From contig JAKADE010000213.1 of the NCBI GenBank assembly GCA_021820785.1, positions 1-5,592 on the forward strand: a stretch of 5,592 nucleotides of DNA, written 5' to 3'. Of the stretch, positions 1 through 5,592 are shown piece after piece. The notes under the pieces are model-generated. The model worked only from the letters and a program-made list of their open reading frames with translations, was not told the DNA's origin and did no database searches. Position 1 is the stretch's first letter. The number at the start of each line of letters is the position of its first letter. The position numbers and the translations under genes are program-made. This DNA comes from Pseudomonadota bacterium (GTDB lineage Bacteria > Pseudomonadota > Gammaproteobacteria > Steroidobacterales > Steroidobacteraceae).

Positions 1-481
1 GCTCTTCCAGAGCACCAAGCGTTTCTTCGAGGCCTGGATCGCGCAGATGGCCAATTACGCGCTCATCACCATCCTCACGGTGCTGATGGCCGCGCTCATG
101 ATGACCGTGCTCTCGGATGCGGCAAAGCAAGCCGTCAGTACCGGCGGGGGCATCACGATCGCCGAGGGGGTGCGGGTCTGCATGGCCGCGGGTCTCACCT
201 TCCTCGTGATGCGCCAGGTGATGCCGATGGCGGCCGGGCTCGCGAGCGGCTTGGCGCTGAGTTCGTTCGGCATCGTGAGCGCCGCGCTCGCTTGGGGCCT
301 CGGCCGCGCATCCCGGGGGTCGAGCGATTTCGCGCGCGGGGCGCTCCTCGATCGGGAGAGCACGCGCTGGGATAGCGCCTCGCGCAAGACCGGCTACTAC
401 GTGGGTCAGGGGCTCAGGGGCGGCGCGCGAGCACTCGGGCGCGGCTGGCGGGAGAACACGATCCGGGGGAGTCGCTCATGA
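1..481 (+). CDS. virB6: VirB6/TrbL-family inner-membrane T4SS protein, C-terminal part (5' truncated)
   Basis: The reading frame is open from base 2, so the gene begins upstream; the ATG at 47 is an internal Met, because the codons before it (LFQSTKRFFEAWIAQ) already read like VirB6. About 159 residues are present. The visible part has a hydrophobic segment at about partial residues 19-38 (YALITILTVLMAALMMTVL), a second at 52-71, and a third at 75-101 that includes RQVMPMAAGLASGLAL, resembling the 'P.iA..L.gG' segment common in this family. A tail of about 58 residues rich in Arg, Gly and Ser follows and is probably cytoplasmic. In known systems VirB6 is a polytopic inner-membrane component of the translocation path, contacting VirB8, VirB9 and VirB10. 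The stop TGA (479-481) overlaps the ATG of the next gene. The family call rests on the FFEAW segment, the hydrophobicity pattern and the position directly before virB7-virB8. TrbL is the main alternative name within the same superfamily. Confidence 0.88.
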   Translation, partial: LFQSTKRFFEAWIAQMANYALITILTVLMAALMMTVLSDAAKQAVSTGGGITIAEGVRVCMAAGLTFLVMRQVMPMAAGLASGLALSSFGIVSAALAWGLGRASRGSSDFARGALLDRESTRWDSASRKTGYYVGQGLRGGARALGRGWRENTIRGSRS

Positions 482-666
482 GACGGTACACGGTGGTGGG
501 TGCAGTTCTCCTTTCGCTCTGCGTTCTGGTCGCAGGATGTGCCTCGGATAGGGGATTTCGGTGCGGGGGCGATCTCGTGCCGATCAATGCTCCGGCCAAG
601 ACGGTCGCGACAGCCGATGCGAAGCGCACAGGGCGAACACCGAGCGTCGCGGGGGATGTGCCATGA
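478..666 (+). CDS. virB7: VirB7-like small outer-membrane lipoprotein
   Basis: This gene encodes a 62-residue protein with a classical lipoprotein signal: MRRYTVVGAVLLSLCVLVAGC has a basic start, a hydrophobic core and the lipobox VAGC, putting the lipidated Cys at residue 21. The mature part is about 42 residues. It contains a second Cys at residue 28 (CASDRGFRC) followed by GGDLVPIN, then a polar tail with no recognisable domain. In VirB/VirD4 systems VirB7 is the lipoprotein that anchors VirB9 and VirB10 in the outer-membrane core complex, and short VirB7s diverge strongly. The call therefore rests on the lipobox, the small size and the position between virB6 and virB8. The ATG overlaps the virB6 stop (ATGA) and has a purine-rich GGGGGAG at 465-471, 6 nt upstream. 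The gene's own stop overlaps the virB8 ATG. The VirB7 assignment is inferred from synteny; the lipoprotein call itself is firm. Confidence 0.8.
   Translation: MRRYTVVGAVLLSLCVLVAGCASDRGFRCGGDLVPINAPAKTVATADAKRTGRTPSVAGDVP
651..655 (+). promoter_or_regulatory. Ribosome binding site that fixes the virB8 start
   Basis: GGGGG at 651-655 lies 7 nt before the ATG at 663. It supports starting virB8 at 663 rather than at the earlier in-frame ATG at 561, which would overlap virB7 by more than 100 nt and add 34 residues without a VirB8-like pattern. Confidence 0.55.
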
Positions 667-1400
667 AGCCCGATCCGGCGCTCGCGGCGTATTTCGAGGA
701 GGCGGCCAGCTGGGATGCGGATCGCATGCGCCGCGCGCAGCGCAGCGAGCGCAGGGCCTGGTGGGTGGCCGGCGCGGGCTGGGCGGGCGTCGTGTTGCTC
801 GCGCTCGCCCTGATGTTGTTGATGCCGTTGAAGCGCGTGACGCCGTTCGTCATCCGGGTCGATCGCAGCACGGGCGTGGTCGACACTGTGCCGGTCTATG
901 CCGGCGAGGACGACTTCTCCGGGGCCGTCACACGCTACTTTCTCGACCAGTATGTCACGGTCTGCGAGCGCTTCAACTTCGCCACCGCCGAGAGCGATTA
1001 CGAGGAGTGCGGGGCGTTCAACGCCCCGCAGCGCAACCAGGTCTGGTATGCGCACTGGGCGCGCACCAATCCCGACTCGCCGCTCAATCGCTACAAGGAC
1101 GGTACGACGGTGAGCGCACACGTGATCGCCATTACGCTCTTTCGGCACGCGAGCGGCCTGCGCAACTTAGCGCAGGTGCGCTACGTCAAGGTGGTGCATG
1201 CCTCGGGCGGCAGCGCAGGCGAGCGCAGCTACTGGATCGCGACCCTCCAGTACACCTACACGAAGCCTTCCTCGGACCCTCGGGATCGGGAGTGGAATCC
1301 CCTCGGGTTCAAGGTCCTCGATTTCGATGCGGATCCCGAGGTACTGCCGGAGCCGGCGCGATCGGCGGCGCGCGCTGCGCGCCAGGGCGGTGCGTCATGA
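663..1400 (+). CDS. virB8: VirB8-family inner-membrane T4SS assembly protein
   Basis: The protein has 245 residues, close to the usual VirB8 length of about 220-240. It has a short cytoplasmic N-terminus (MKPDPALAAYFEEAASWDAD), one transmembrane helix at about 33-56 (WWVAGAGWAGVVLLALALML) and a periplasmic domain of about 185 residues. Recognisable periplasmic segments are RVDRSTGVVDTVP (65-77), the RYFLDQYVTVCERF helix (91-104), SYWIATLQYTYT (189-200) and NPLGFKVLDFDADPE (212-226), which matches the family's characteristic 'NPLGF.V..Y..dpE' ending. VirB8 dimerises in the periplasm and nucleates or links the inner-membrane complex with VirB6, VirB9 and VirB10. The ATG overlaps the virB7 stop and the TGA overlaps the virB9 ATG, which indicates translational coupling. 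There is no sign of damage. The family assignment is firm; whether it belongs to a conjugative or effector-type system cannot be read from it. Confidence 0.95.
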   Translation: MKPDPALAAYFEEAASWDADRMRRAQRSERRAWWVAGAGWAGVVLLALALMLLMPLKRVTPFVIRVDRSTGVVDTVPVYAGEDDFSGAVTRYFLDQYVTVCERFNFATAESDYEECGAFNAPQRNQVWYAHWARTNPDSPLNRYKDGTTVSAHVIAITLFRHASGLRNLAQVRYVKVVHASGGSAGERSYWIATLQYTYTKPSSDPRDREWNPLGFKVLDFDADPEVLPEPARSAARAARQGGAS

Positions 1401-2221
1401 GGGGGTTCGCGCGACGTTCTGCGCTCTGGGCGGTCGCGGTGTGGGCCCTCGGTGCCGCCGCGGGCGCAAGGGCGGAATTCCTCCCCGTGCCGGGCAAGCT
1501 CGATCCGCGTATCCGCACGGTGGTCTACGAGCGCGATCAGGTCTATCGGCTCTATGGATTTGTCGGCTACGCGCTCGATCTGGTGTTCGGGGCGCATGAG
1601 CGCTTTGAGGGACTCTCGGCGGGCGACCCCAAGGCTTTGATCTACAGCGCGCACGGGAATGTGCTAACGGTGCGTCCGAAGGCGCTCGCCGTGCACACCA
1701 ACATCACGGTGACGACGAGCCGGCACCGCTATTACTTCGAGTACTCGGCCACGAATCAGCGGCCGCAGGACGGGGTGCACGTCATGTATGCGGTGCGGTT
1801 CATTTACCCGGAGCGGCTCGCCGGAGTCCGAAGGCCGACTCCGGCGCAGCGAGTGAAGCGGGCGCTCGAGCGCGCCGAGCACGTCGCGCCGCTCAATCGC
1901 AACTACTGGTACTGTGGCAGCCCCGCCTTGAGGCCCGTTGCCGCGTCCGACAACGGCATTGAGACGCGGCTCACCTTCGGGGCGCGCAGCGCGCTGCCTG
2001 CGGTGTTCGTGCTGAGTGCCGATGGCGCTGAATCCCTCGTCAACTTCAGCATGCACCAGGGGGTGATGGTCATCGAGCGTACCGCGCATCGGTTCGTGCT
2101 GCGGCGCGGGAAGCTCGTGGGCACCATCGTGAACCGGGGGTTCACCGTCAGCGGGACGCGCCTCGCCTCGGGCACGATCAGTCCACGGGTTGAGCGCGTG
2201 GTGCGGAGGGTACGGCCGTGA
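1397..2221 (+). CDS. virB9: VirB9-family outer-membrane core complex protein
   Basis: The 274-residue protein, of typical length, starts with a Sec signal peptide (hydrophobic residues 9-22) with probable cleavage after AGARA at residue 26. The N-terminal beta domain contains YERDQVYRLYG (44-54) and ITVTTSRHRYYFEY (103-116). The C-terminal VirB9/CagX domain starts around NRNYWYCGSPALRP (168-180) and continues with DNGIETRLTF (185-194) and FVLRRGKLVGTIVNRGF (233-249), the usual 'f.LR.G..v..i.N' block. VirB9 is periplasmic and outer-membrane associated; in known systems it binds VirB7 and wraps VirB10 in the core complex. I chose the ATG at 1397 because it overlaps the virB8 stop (ATGA), follows AGGGCGG at 1384-1390 with 6 nt spacing, and exposes the signal peptide. 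The frame is open much further upstream only as a shadow of virB8. Two details: the only Cys in the whole protein is Cys173, and the family's frequent 'DDG' reads SDNG (184-187) here. Confidence 0.95.
   Translation: MRGFARRSALWAVAVWALGAAAGARAEFLPVPGKLDPRIRTVVYERDQVYRLYGFVGYALDLVFGAHERFEGLSAGDPKALIYSAHGNVLTVRPKALAVHTNITVTTSRHRYYFEYSATNQRPQDGVHVMYAVRFIYPERLAGVRRPTPAQRVKRALERAEHVAPLNRNYWYCGSPALRPVAASDNGIETRLTFGARSALPAVFVLSADGAESLVNFSMHQGVMVIERTAHRFVLRRGKLVGTIVNRGFTVSGTRLASGTISPRVERVVRRVRP
2205..2210 (+). promoter_or_regulatory. Strong ribosome binding site supporting the GTG start of virB10
   Basis: GGAGGG at 2205-2210 lies 7 nt before the GTG at 2218. It is the best Shine-Dalgarno match in the window and sits inside the last codons of virB9. 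It supports initiation at a GTG codon that overlaps the virB9 stop (GTGA). Confidence 0.7.
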
Positions 2222-3558
2222 CGCTCTGGCGGCGGTGGGCACCCAGAAGGACCGAGGCCGCGGCGTCGGTCCCCGAGAGGGAGGCGCCTGAGGGCGCCCC
2301 GGCTGCCGATGAGGCGGAAGCGCAGGTGGTGGGGGAGCGCGGCATCAGCTCCATCAACCGCGGCCGCTCGCTGCAGTCGCGCATCACCAATCTCCTGGCG
2401 GCAGGATTAATGTCGATGCTCGGCCTGGGGCTTCTCGGGTGGTACTACGTCCATACGTTCGCCGCGGAGTCCACCGCACGGCACCGTGGGCAGCTCGCGC
2501 TGCAGCGTGAAGCCTCGGGGTCGGTGCCCTTGCCACCGCTCGGGCCGCTTCGGAGACCGGCGCGCCGGCCGTCATCGCTCCTCACCGCGACGCTGGGGGA
2601 CCCGCCTGCACCGCCGCCTCCCACAGCGCAGGCGATGCCGGTCATGGGTTTTCCGCCGAGCGATCCTGCGTATGGCATGCCGGTGGCGCCGGCCGCCCCA
2701 ACTCTCTCGCCGCGCGAGATCGCGCTCGCGCGCGAACTCTCAGGGCCCGCGTTCGACACGCGCCCCACCAGCGCGTCATCGGCCGCCTCCAGCCCCAGCG
2801 GGGGCTTGGCAAACGGTGGGGGAGCGCCGGAAGGGGGAGGCTTCGCAGCGCAGGCCGGGTTCCCGGGGACGAATCCGTTCGTGGCGGGGACGGGATCGTC
2901 GATCCCTGGGACGAATCCGTCGACCGGGCGGTTGGGCGTGCTGCTGAGGCCGACGGTGACGCCGGCGGCGCGTCCCTCGGTGCTGCCGACGCGCCGGCTC
3001 CTGCTCCCGAAGGGAGCGTTCATCGACTGCACGCTCGAGACCGCCATCGACTCGACGCTCCCCGGTATGACGACGTGCATCACGGCGACCGATACGTTCG
3101 GCGCCGATGGCACGGTGGTGTTGCTGCCCCGCGGAACGGAGCTCGTCGGTGAGACCCGGGGGCAGGTGCAGCAAGGGTCGTCGCGCATCTTCGTGCTGTG
3201 GACGGAGGCCCGTACGCCGGGCGGGGTGGTTATCCCGCTCGACTCGCCGGGAACCGATGCGCTCGGCCGCTCGGGACTCACCGGCACGGTGAACCGGCAT
3301 TTCTGGGCGCGCTTCGGGGCGGCGATCCTGATCTCGGTGATCAACGGCGGGATCCAGTACGGCGTGCAGTCGCAGAACCAGGGCGGGGCGCTCGTCTATG
3401 AACCGGACACGAGCGAGGGCGTCATGACCGAGGCACTGAAGAGCACGGTCGACATCCCGCCGACGGTCACGGTGGCGAATGGGGCGCGGATCCAGGTGCT
3501 CGTGGCCCGCAACATCGACTTCAGGTCCGTCTATGCGTTGCGACCCACCCGGGAGTGA
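2218..3558 (+). CDS. virB10: VirB10/TrbI-family protein spanning both membranes
   Basis: The protein has 446 residues and starts at GTG. In order: a cytoplasmic N-terminus (1-55) with an acidic, Ala/Pro-rich stretch and GERGISSINRGRSLQSR just before the membrane; one transmembrane helix at about 57-77; a long Pro/Ala/Gly/Ser-rich periplasmic linker (about 100-255) with APPPP and two PGTNP repeats (216-220, 230-234); and the C-terminal TrbI beta-barrel domain from about 259. That domain shows LLLPKGAFIDCTLETAI, a conserved-type Cys pair (Cys271, Cys287), LLPRGTELVGE (302-312) and the hydrophobic segment FWARFGAAILISVINGG (362-378). This last segment fits the antenna helix that crosses the outer membrane in known core structures. 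VirB10 spans the envelope and is thought to transmit ATPase-driven energy to the outer-membrane channel. Its start overlaps the virB9 stop, and about 16 nt separate its stop from the preferred virB11 start. The linker is compositionally biased and its length is likely to vary among relatives. Confidence 0.95.
   Translation: MTLWRRWAPRRTEAAASVPEREAPEGAPAADEAEAQVVGERGISSINRGRSLQSRITNLLAAGLMSMLGLGLLGWYYVHTFAAESTARHRGQLALQREASGSVPLPPLGPLRRPARRPSSLLTATLGDPPAPPPPTAQAMPVMGFPPSDPAYGMPVAPAAPTLSPREIALARELSGPAFDTRPTSASSAASSPSGGLANGGGAPEGGGFAAQAGFPGTNPFVAGTGSSIPGTNPSTGRLGVLLRPTVTPAARPSVLPTRRLLLPKGAFIDCTLETAIDSTLPGMTTCITATDTFGADGTVVLLPRGTELVGETRGQVQQGSSRIFVLWTEARTPGGVVIPLDSPGTDALGRSGLTGTVNRHFWARFGAAILISVINGGIQYGVQSQNQGGALVYEPDTSEGVMTEALKSTVDIPPTVTVANGARIQVLVARNIDFRSVYALRPTRE
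2862..2920 (+). repeat. Short direct repeat in the virB10 linker
   Basis: A 17-bp unit at 2862-2878 recurs at 2904-2920 with one mismatch; the shared core GGGACGAATCCGT is identical. The spacing is 42 nt (14 codons), so the reading frame is kept, and both copies encode PGTNP. The repeat lies in the Gly/Ser/Pro-rich periplasmic linker. It may be the remnant of an in-frame duplication, or it may reflect selection on the peptide. Confidence 0.6.
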
Positions 3559-3574
3559 GAACGCCATCGTCTCG

Positions 3575-4639
3575 ATGGCGCTGCGCGCGGCGCGGCCGAA
3601 CGAGGCGGCGCCGGAGATCCGCGCGCTCGAGCGCTCGGCGCTCGAGTTGACGCTGCGGGCGCTGCGGCCGTGGCTTTCGAACCCGGAGGTGACCGAGCTC
3701 TGCATCAACCGGCCCGGGGAGGCGTTCCTCGAGTTGTCCTCGGGGTGGCGGCGCGAGGCGCTGCCGTTTGCGGACTTCGACTGGTGCCGGCGCTTGGCGA
3801 AGTTGGTGGCGAACTCCACCCGCCAGCGCATCGATGAGGAATCCCCCCTCTTGTCCGCGGCGCTCCCGAGTGGGGAGCGCATCCAGATCGTGCTGCCACC
3901 AGCGACGACACCGGGGTGTGTGGCGATCACGATCCGCCGGCCCTCGGACGAGGTGTGGTCGATCGAGGAGCTCGCGCGGCGCGGGATCTTCCGCTCGACC
4001 CGGCGCGCGAGTGGGGCGCTCGATGAGACGGAGGAGGAACTGAAGCGTCTGCTCGCGGCCGAGGCCTACGAGGCGTTCATGCGGCTCGCGGTCTTGAGCC
4101 GCAAGAATATCCTCGTCTCGGGACCCACCGGGTCGGGCAAGACGACCTGGACGAAGGCGCTGATCCGAGAGATCCCAAGCGAGGAGCGGTTGATCACGAT
4201 CGAGGATGCGCGCGAGCTCGTACTCGATCGGCATCCGAACCATGTGCGCCTCTACTACAGCAAGGACGGGCAGGGCCTGGCACAGGTGACGCCGAAGCGT
4301 CTGCTCGAGTCCTGTCTTCGCATGCGCCCGGATCGGATCCTGCTCGCCGAGCTTCGCTCCGAAGAAGCGTTCGATTACCTGCGCAACGTCAATTCCGGTC
4401 ATCCGGGCTCGATCACGAGCGTGCATGCGGCGAGTGCGGAACTCGCCTTCGAGCAGCTGGTGTTGCTCGTGAAGCAGAGCGCGGGCGGCCAGGAACTCGC
4501 CCGCGCCGACATCAAGAACCTGCTCGACCTCCTCATCGACGTCGTGATCCAGTTCGGCGTCGATCATCACCAGCGCTACATCAAAGAGATCTGGTATGCC
4601 CCCGAGCGCAAGCACCGCCAGCTGGCGGCCGCCGGCTAA
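3575..4639 (+). CDS. virB11: VirB11-family secretion ATPase
   Basis: The product is a 354-residue hexameric traffic ATPase of the VirB11/GspE superfamily that acts at the cytoplasmic face and powers pilus assembly and substrate transfer. The N-terminal domain (about 15-120) includes LRPWLSNPEVTELCINRPGE (29-48). A linker follows, and the C-terminal RecA-like domain carries Walker A GPTGSGKT (183-190), the Asp box ITIEDARELVL (207-217), Walker B-like DRILLAELR (253-261) and the His box GHPGSITSVHA (275-285). All expected catalytic motifs are intact. I prefer ATG 3575 because it gives the normal family length and leaves virB10 just behind. Its Shine-Dalgarno is poor: the nearest purine run, GGGAG at 3551-3555, is 19 nt away. 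An in-frame ATG at 3533 with CAGG 7 nt upstream would overlap virB10 by 26 nt and add 14 residues (MRCDPPGSENAIVS). The 3' end overlaps virD4 by 44 nt. Confidence 0.95.
   Translation: MALRAARPNEAAPEIRALERSALELTLRALRPWLSNPEVTELCINRPGEAFLELSSGWRREALPFADFDWCRRLAKLVANSTRQRIDEESPLLSAALPSGERIQIVLPPATTPGCVAITIRRPSDEVWSIEELARRGIFRSTRRASGALDETEEELKRLLAAEAYEAFMRLAVLSRKNILVSGPTGSGKTTWTKALIREIPSEERLITIEDARELVLDRHPNHVRLYYSKDGQGLAQVTPKRLLESCLRMRPDRILLAELRSEEAFDYLRNVNSGHPGSITSVHAASAELAFEQLVLLVKQSAGGQELARADIKNLLDLLIDVVIQFGVDHHQRYIKEIWYAPERKHRQLAAAG
4583..4588 (+). promoter_or_regulatory. Ribosome binding site that supports the virD4 start
   Basis: AAAGAG at 4583-4588 lies 7 nt before the ATG at 4596, inside the virB11 coding sequence. 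It is a moderate Shine-Dalgarno match. Upstream of 4596 this frame has no ATG or GTG back to a stop (TGA at 4545-4547), which makes 4596 the first good start. Confidence 0.55.
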
Positions 4640-5592
4640 GACCGGCTGGGCGGCCAGCGCCGGCAAAGCCGCGGTGGCGGTGATCGCCGCGCTCGTGGCG
4701 GCGCTCTATCTCGCGGGCTTCTTCTTCCTGTGGTCGATCCACCTCGATCCGCATGCGGCGACGCCGCTCACCGTGCTGCGCTTTGCGTACTACTACGGCA
4801 GCTGGCCGCGGGTACACGGTGCACTGGTGCGATCGTGTCTGGGGGGCGCGGGGGCGGTGGCCCTCTCGGCCCTCGTGCTGTTGCTCCCGCGCCGGCGGTC
4901 GCTCCATGGTGAGGCGCGGTTCGCGACGCGGCGGGAGATCGCGAGCGCGGGGCTCCTGGGGGAGCACGGGATCATCCTGGGCCGACTCGGGCGGCGGTGC
5001 CTGATGCTCGCCGGCCAACAGGGCGTGGTGCTCGCCGCCCCGCCGCGCGCCGGCAAGGGTGTCGGGGTCGTGATCCCGAATCTCCTCAACTGGCCGGACT
5101 CGGTGATCTGTGTCGATATCAAGCGGGAGAACTGGACGCTGACCGCGGGCTTCCGGGCGAGCGCGGGGCAGGCGTGCTTTCTGTTTGATCCCTTTGCGGA
5201 GGATGGGCGCACCGCGCGCTGGAACCCGTTCTTCTACGTCTCGGCCGATCCTTTGAAGCGCGTGAACGATCTGCAGCGGATCGCCGAGATGCTCTATCCG
5301 GATCCGCCGAACGTCGATCCCTTCTGGACCGCGAGCGCCCGCTCGCTCTTTCTCGGTATTGCGCTCTATCTGTTCGAGACGCCCTCGATGTCGAAGACGA
5401 TCGGCGAAGTGCTGCGCCAGGGCATGGCCTCCGACGACGAGGGCTTCGGGCATCACTGGAAACGTGTCGTCGAGGGGCGGAGCAAGGGCGCGCATCCGCT
5501 CTCGGCGCAGTGCGTGCGCGCACTCTACGACGTGATCGATTTGGCTCCGGTGACGGCGAGCTCGATCCGAAAGACGTTCACCTCGCGGCTCG
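4596..5592 (+). CDS. virD4: VirD4/TraG-family type IV coupling protein, N-terminal part (3' truncated)
   Basis: The frame is open from ATG 4596 to the window edge (332 complete codons plus one base), so the C-terminus is missing; relatives usually have about 550-650 residues or more. The N-terminus has a basic leader, a transmembrane helix at about 24-46, a short periplasmic loop and a second helix at about 79-97, followed by RRRSLHGEARFAT, a typical 'hG.A.fa' motif. The Walker A region is APPRAGKGVGVVIPNLL (148-164), and DIKRENWTLTAGFR (174-187) corresponds to the usual 'DpKgE.w..Tag.R'. FLFDPF (195-200) and RWNPF (208-212) follow. The region from about 262 belongs to the all-alpha domain inserted in the ATPase core. 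Walker B would lie beyond the window. VirD4 binds the substrate (relaxosome or effector) and passes it to the VirB channel. Direct coupling to virB11 suggests a dedicated coupling protein for this apparatus. Confidence 0.94.
   Translation, partial: MPPSASTASWRPPAKTGWAASAGKAAVAVIAALVAALYLAGFFFLWSIHLDPHAATPLTVLRFAYYYGSWPRVHGALVRSCLGGAGAVALSALVLLLPRRRSLHGEARFATRREIASAGLLGEHGIILGRLGRRCLMLAGQQGVVLAAPPRAGKGVGVVIPNLLNWPDSVICVDIKRENWTLTAGFRASAGQACFLFDPFAEDGRTARWNPFFYVSADPLKRVNDLQRIAEMLYPDPPNVDPFWTASARSLFLGIALYLFETPSMSKTIGEVLRQGMASDDEGFGHHWKRVVEGRSKGAHPLSAQCVRALYDVIDLAPVTASSIRKTFTSRL

Noticed and set aside
500..1396. Upstream extension of the virB9 frame, suggesting a 573-residue protein
   Set aside because: The extra N-terminal part is the out-of-frame shadow of virB7 and virB8. 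The real start at 1397 has a ribosome binding site and a signal peptide, and it overlaps the virB8 stop.
3623..3646. Palindrome GCGCTCGAGCGC and a nearby repeat of GCGCTCGAG
   Set aside because: It lies in the virB11 coding region and the same 9-mer occurs in virB9 (1862-1870). The Ala-Leu-Glu codons and strong GC bias explain it, and nothing suggests a binding site.
2445..3930. Two long minus-strand open frames opposite virB10 and the virB10/virB11 junction
   Set aside because: The translations are low-complexity Arg/Pro/Gly-rich sequences with no domain, and they lie opposite firmly identified genes, so they are shadows.
4621..4658. Imperfect inverted repeat around the virB11 stop, resembling a terminator
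   Set aside because: GCTGGC (4621-4626) can pair with GCCAGC (4653-4658), and there is a small inner GCCGG/CCGGC stem. There is no T-tract, and it lies inside the virD4 coding sequence, so it is not a convincing terminator.
3521..4666. Long minus-strand open frame (381 codons) opposite virB11
   Set aside because: Its product is Arg/Leu/Ala-rich with no recognisable motif, and it mirrors virB11, which has every expected ATPase motif. Long antisense frames are common in GC-rich coding DNA.
4836..4860. G-runs (GGGGGG and GGGGG) in virD4 as possible phase-variation tracts
   Set aside because: Runs of 5-6 G are expected at this GC content and are too short for typical slippage-driven switching; the frame stays open across them.
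1..5592. CRISPR array, tRNA/rRNA gene, insertion sequence, attachment site or replication origin
   Set aside because: Coding sequence fills the window end to end. I saw no spaced repeat array, no transposase-like frame, no terminal inverted repeats and no RNA-gene pattern.

Overview
The window is the back half of a VirB/VirD4-type (type IVA, P-type) type IV secretion system operon. All genes lie on the plus strand in the canonical Agrobacterium order: virB6 (start missing), virB7, virB8, virB9, virB10, virB11, virD4 (end missing). The DNA is visibly GC-rich with strong G/C preference at third codon positions, and the double-membrane machine with a lipoprotein VirB7 points to a Gram-negative bacterium. 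A high-GC member of the Pseudomonadota is the most likely host. Genus, and whether the locus is chromosomal, plasmid or part of an integrative conjugative element, cannot be told from this stretch.

Layout: 1-481 encodes the C-terminal part of the polytopic inner-membrane protein VirB6; 478-666 a 62-residue lipoprotein in the VirB7 position; 663-1400 VirB8; 1397-2221 VirB9 with a signal peptide; 2218-3558 VirB10; about 3575-4639 the VirB11 ATPase; and 4596-5592 the N-terminal part of the VirD4/TraG coupling protein. The virD4 frame has no stop before the window edge, but its membrane segments and Walker A loop read clearly.

Packing is extremely tight. Four consecutive junctions are 4-nt stop/start overlaps (ATGA, ATGA, ATGA, GTGA), virB10 and virB11 are about 16 nt apart, and virB11 and virD4 overlap by 44 nt in different frames. 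No gene-free stretch, promoter or terminator is visible, so this looks like one polycistronic, translationally coupled unit whose promoter lies upstream and whose end lies downstream.

How the parts work together, from knowledge of the family: VirB7, VirB9 and VirB10 form the outer-membrane core complex, with VirB10 reaching back to the inner membrane. VirB6 and VirB8 form the inner-membrane platform. VirB11 is the cytoplasmic hexameric ATPase, and VirD4 recruits substrates, usually a relaxase bound to single-stranded DNA or effector proteins. No relaxase, effector or cargo gene is in the window, so conjugation and protein export cannot be distinguished here. I found no hidden novel system. 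The points worth a second look are details: the cysteine arrangement of VirB7/VirB9, the virB11/virD4 overlap, the virB11 start, a repeat in the VirB10 linker, and variant residues in VirB9 and VirD4.
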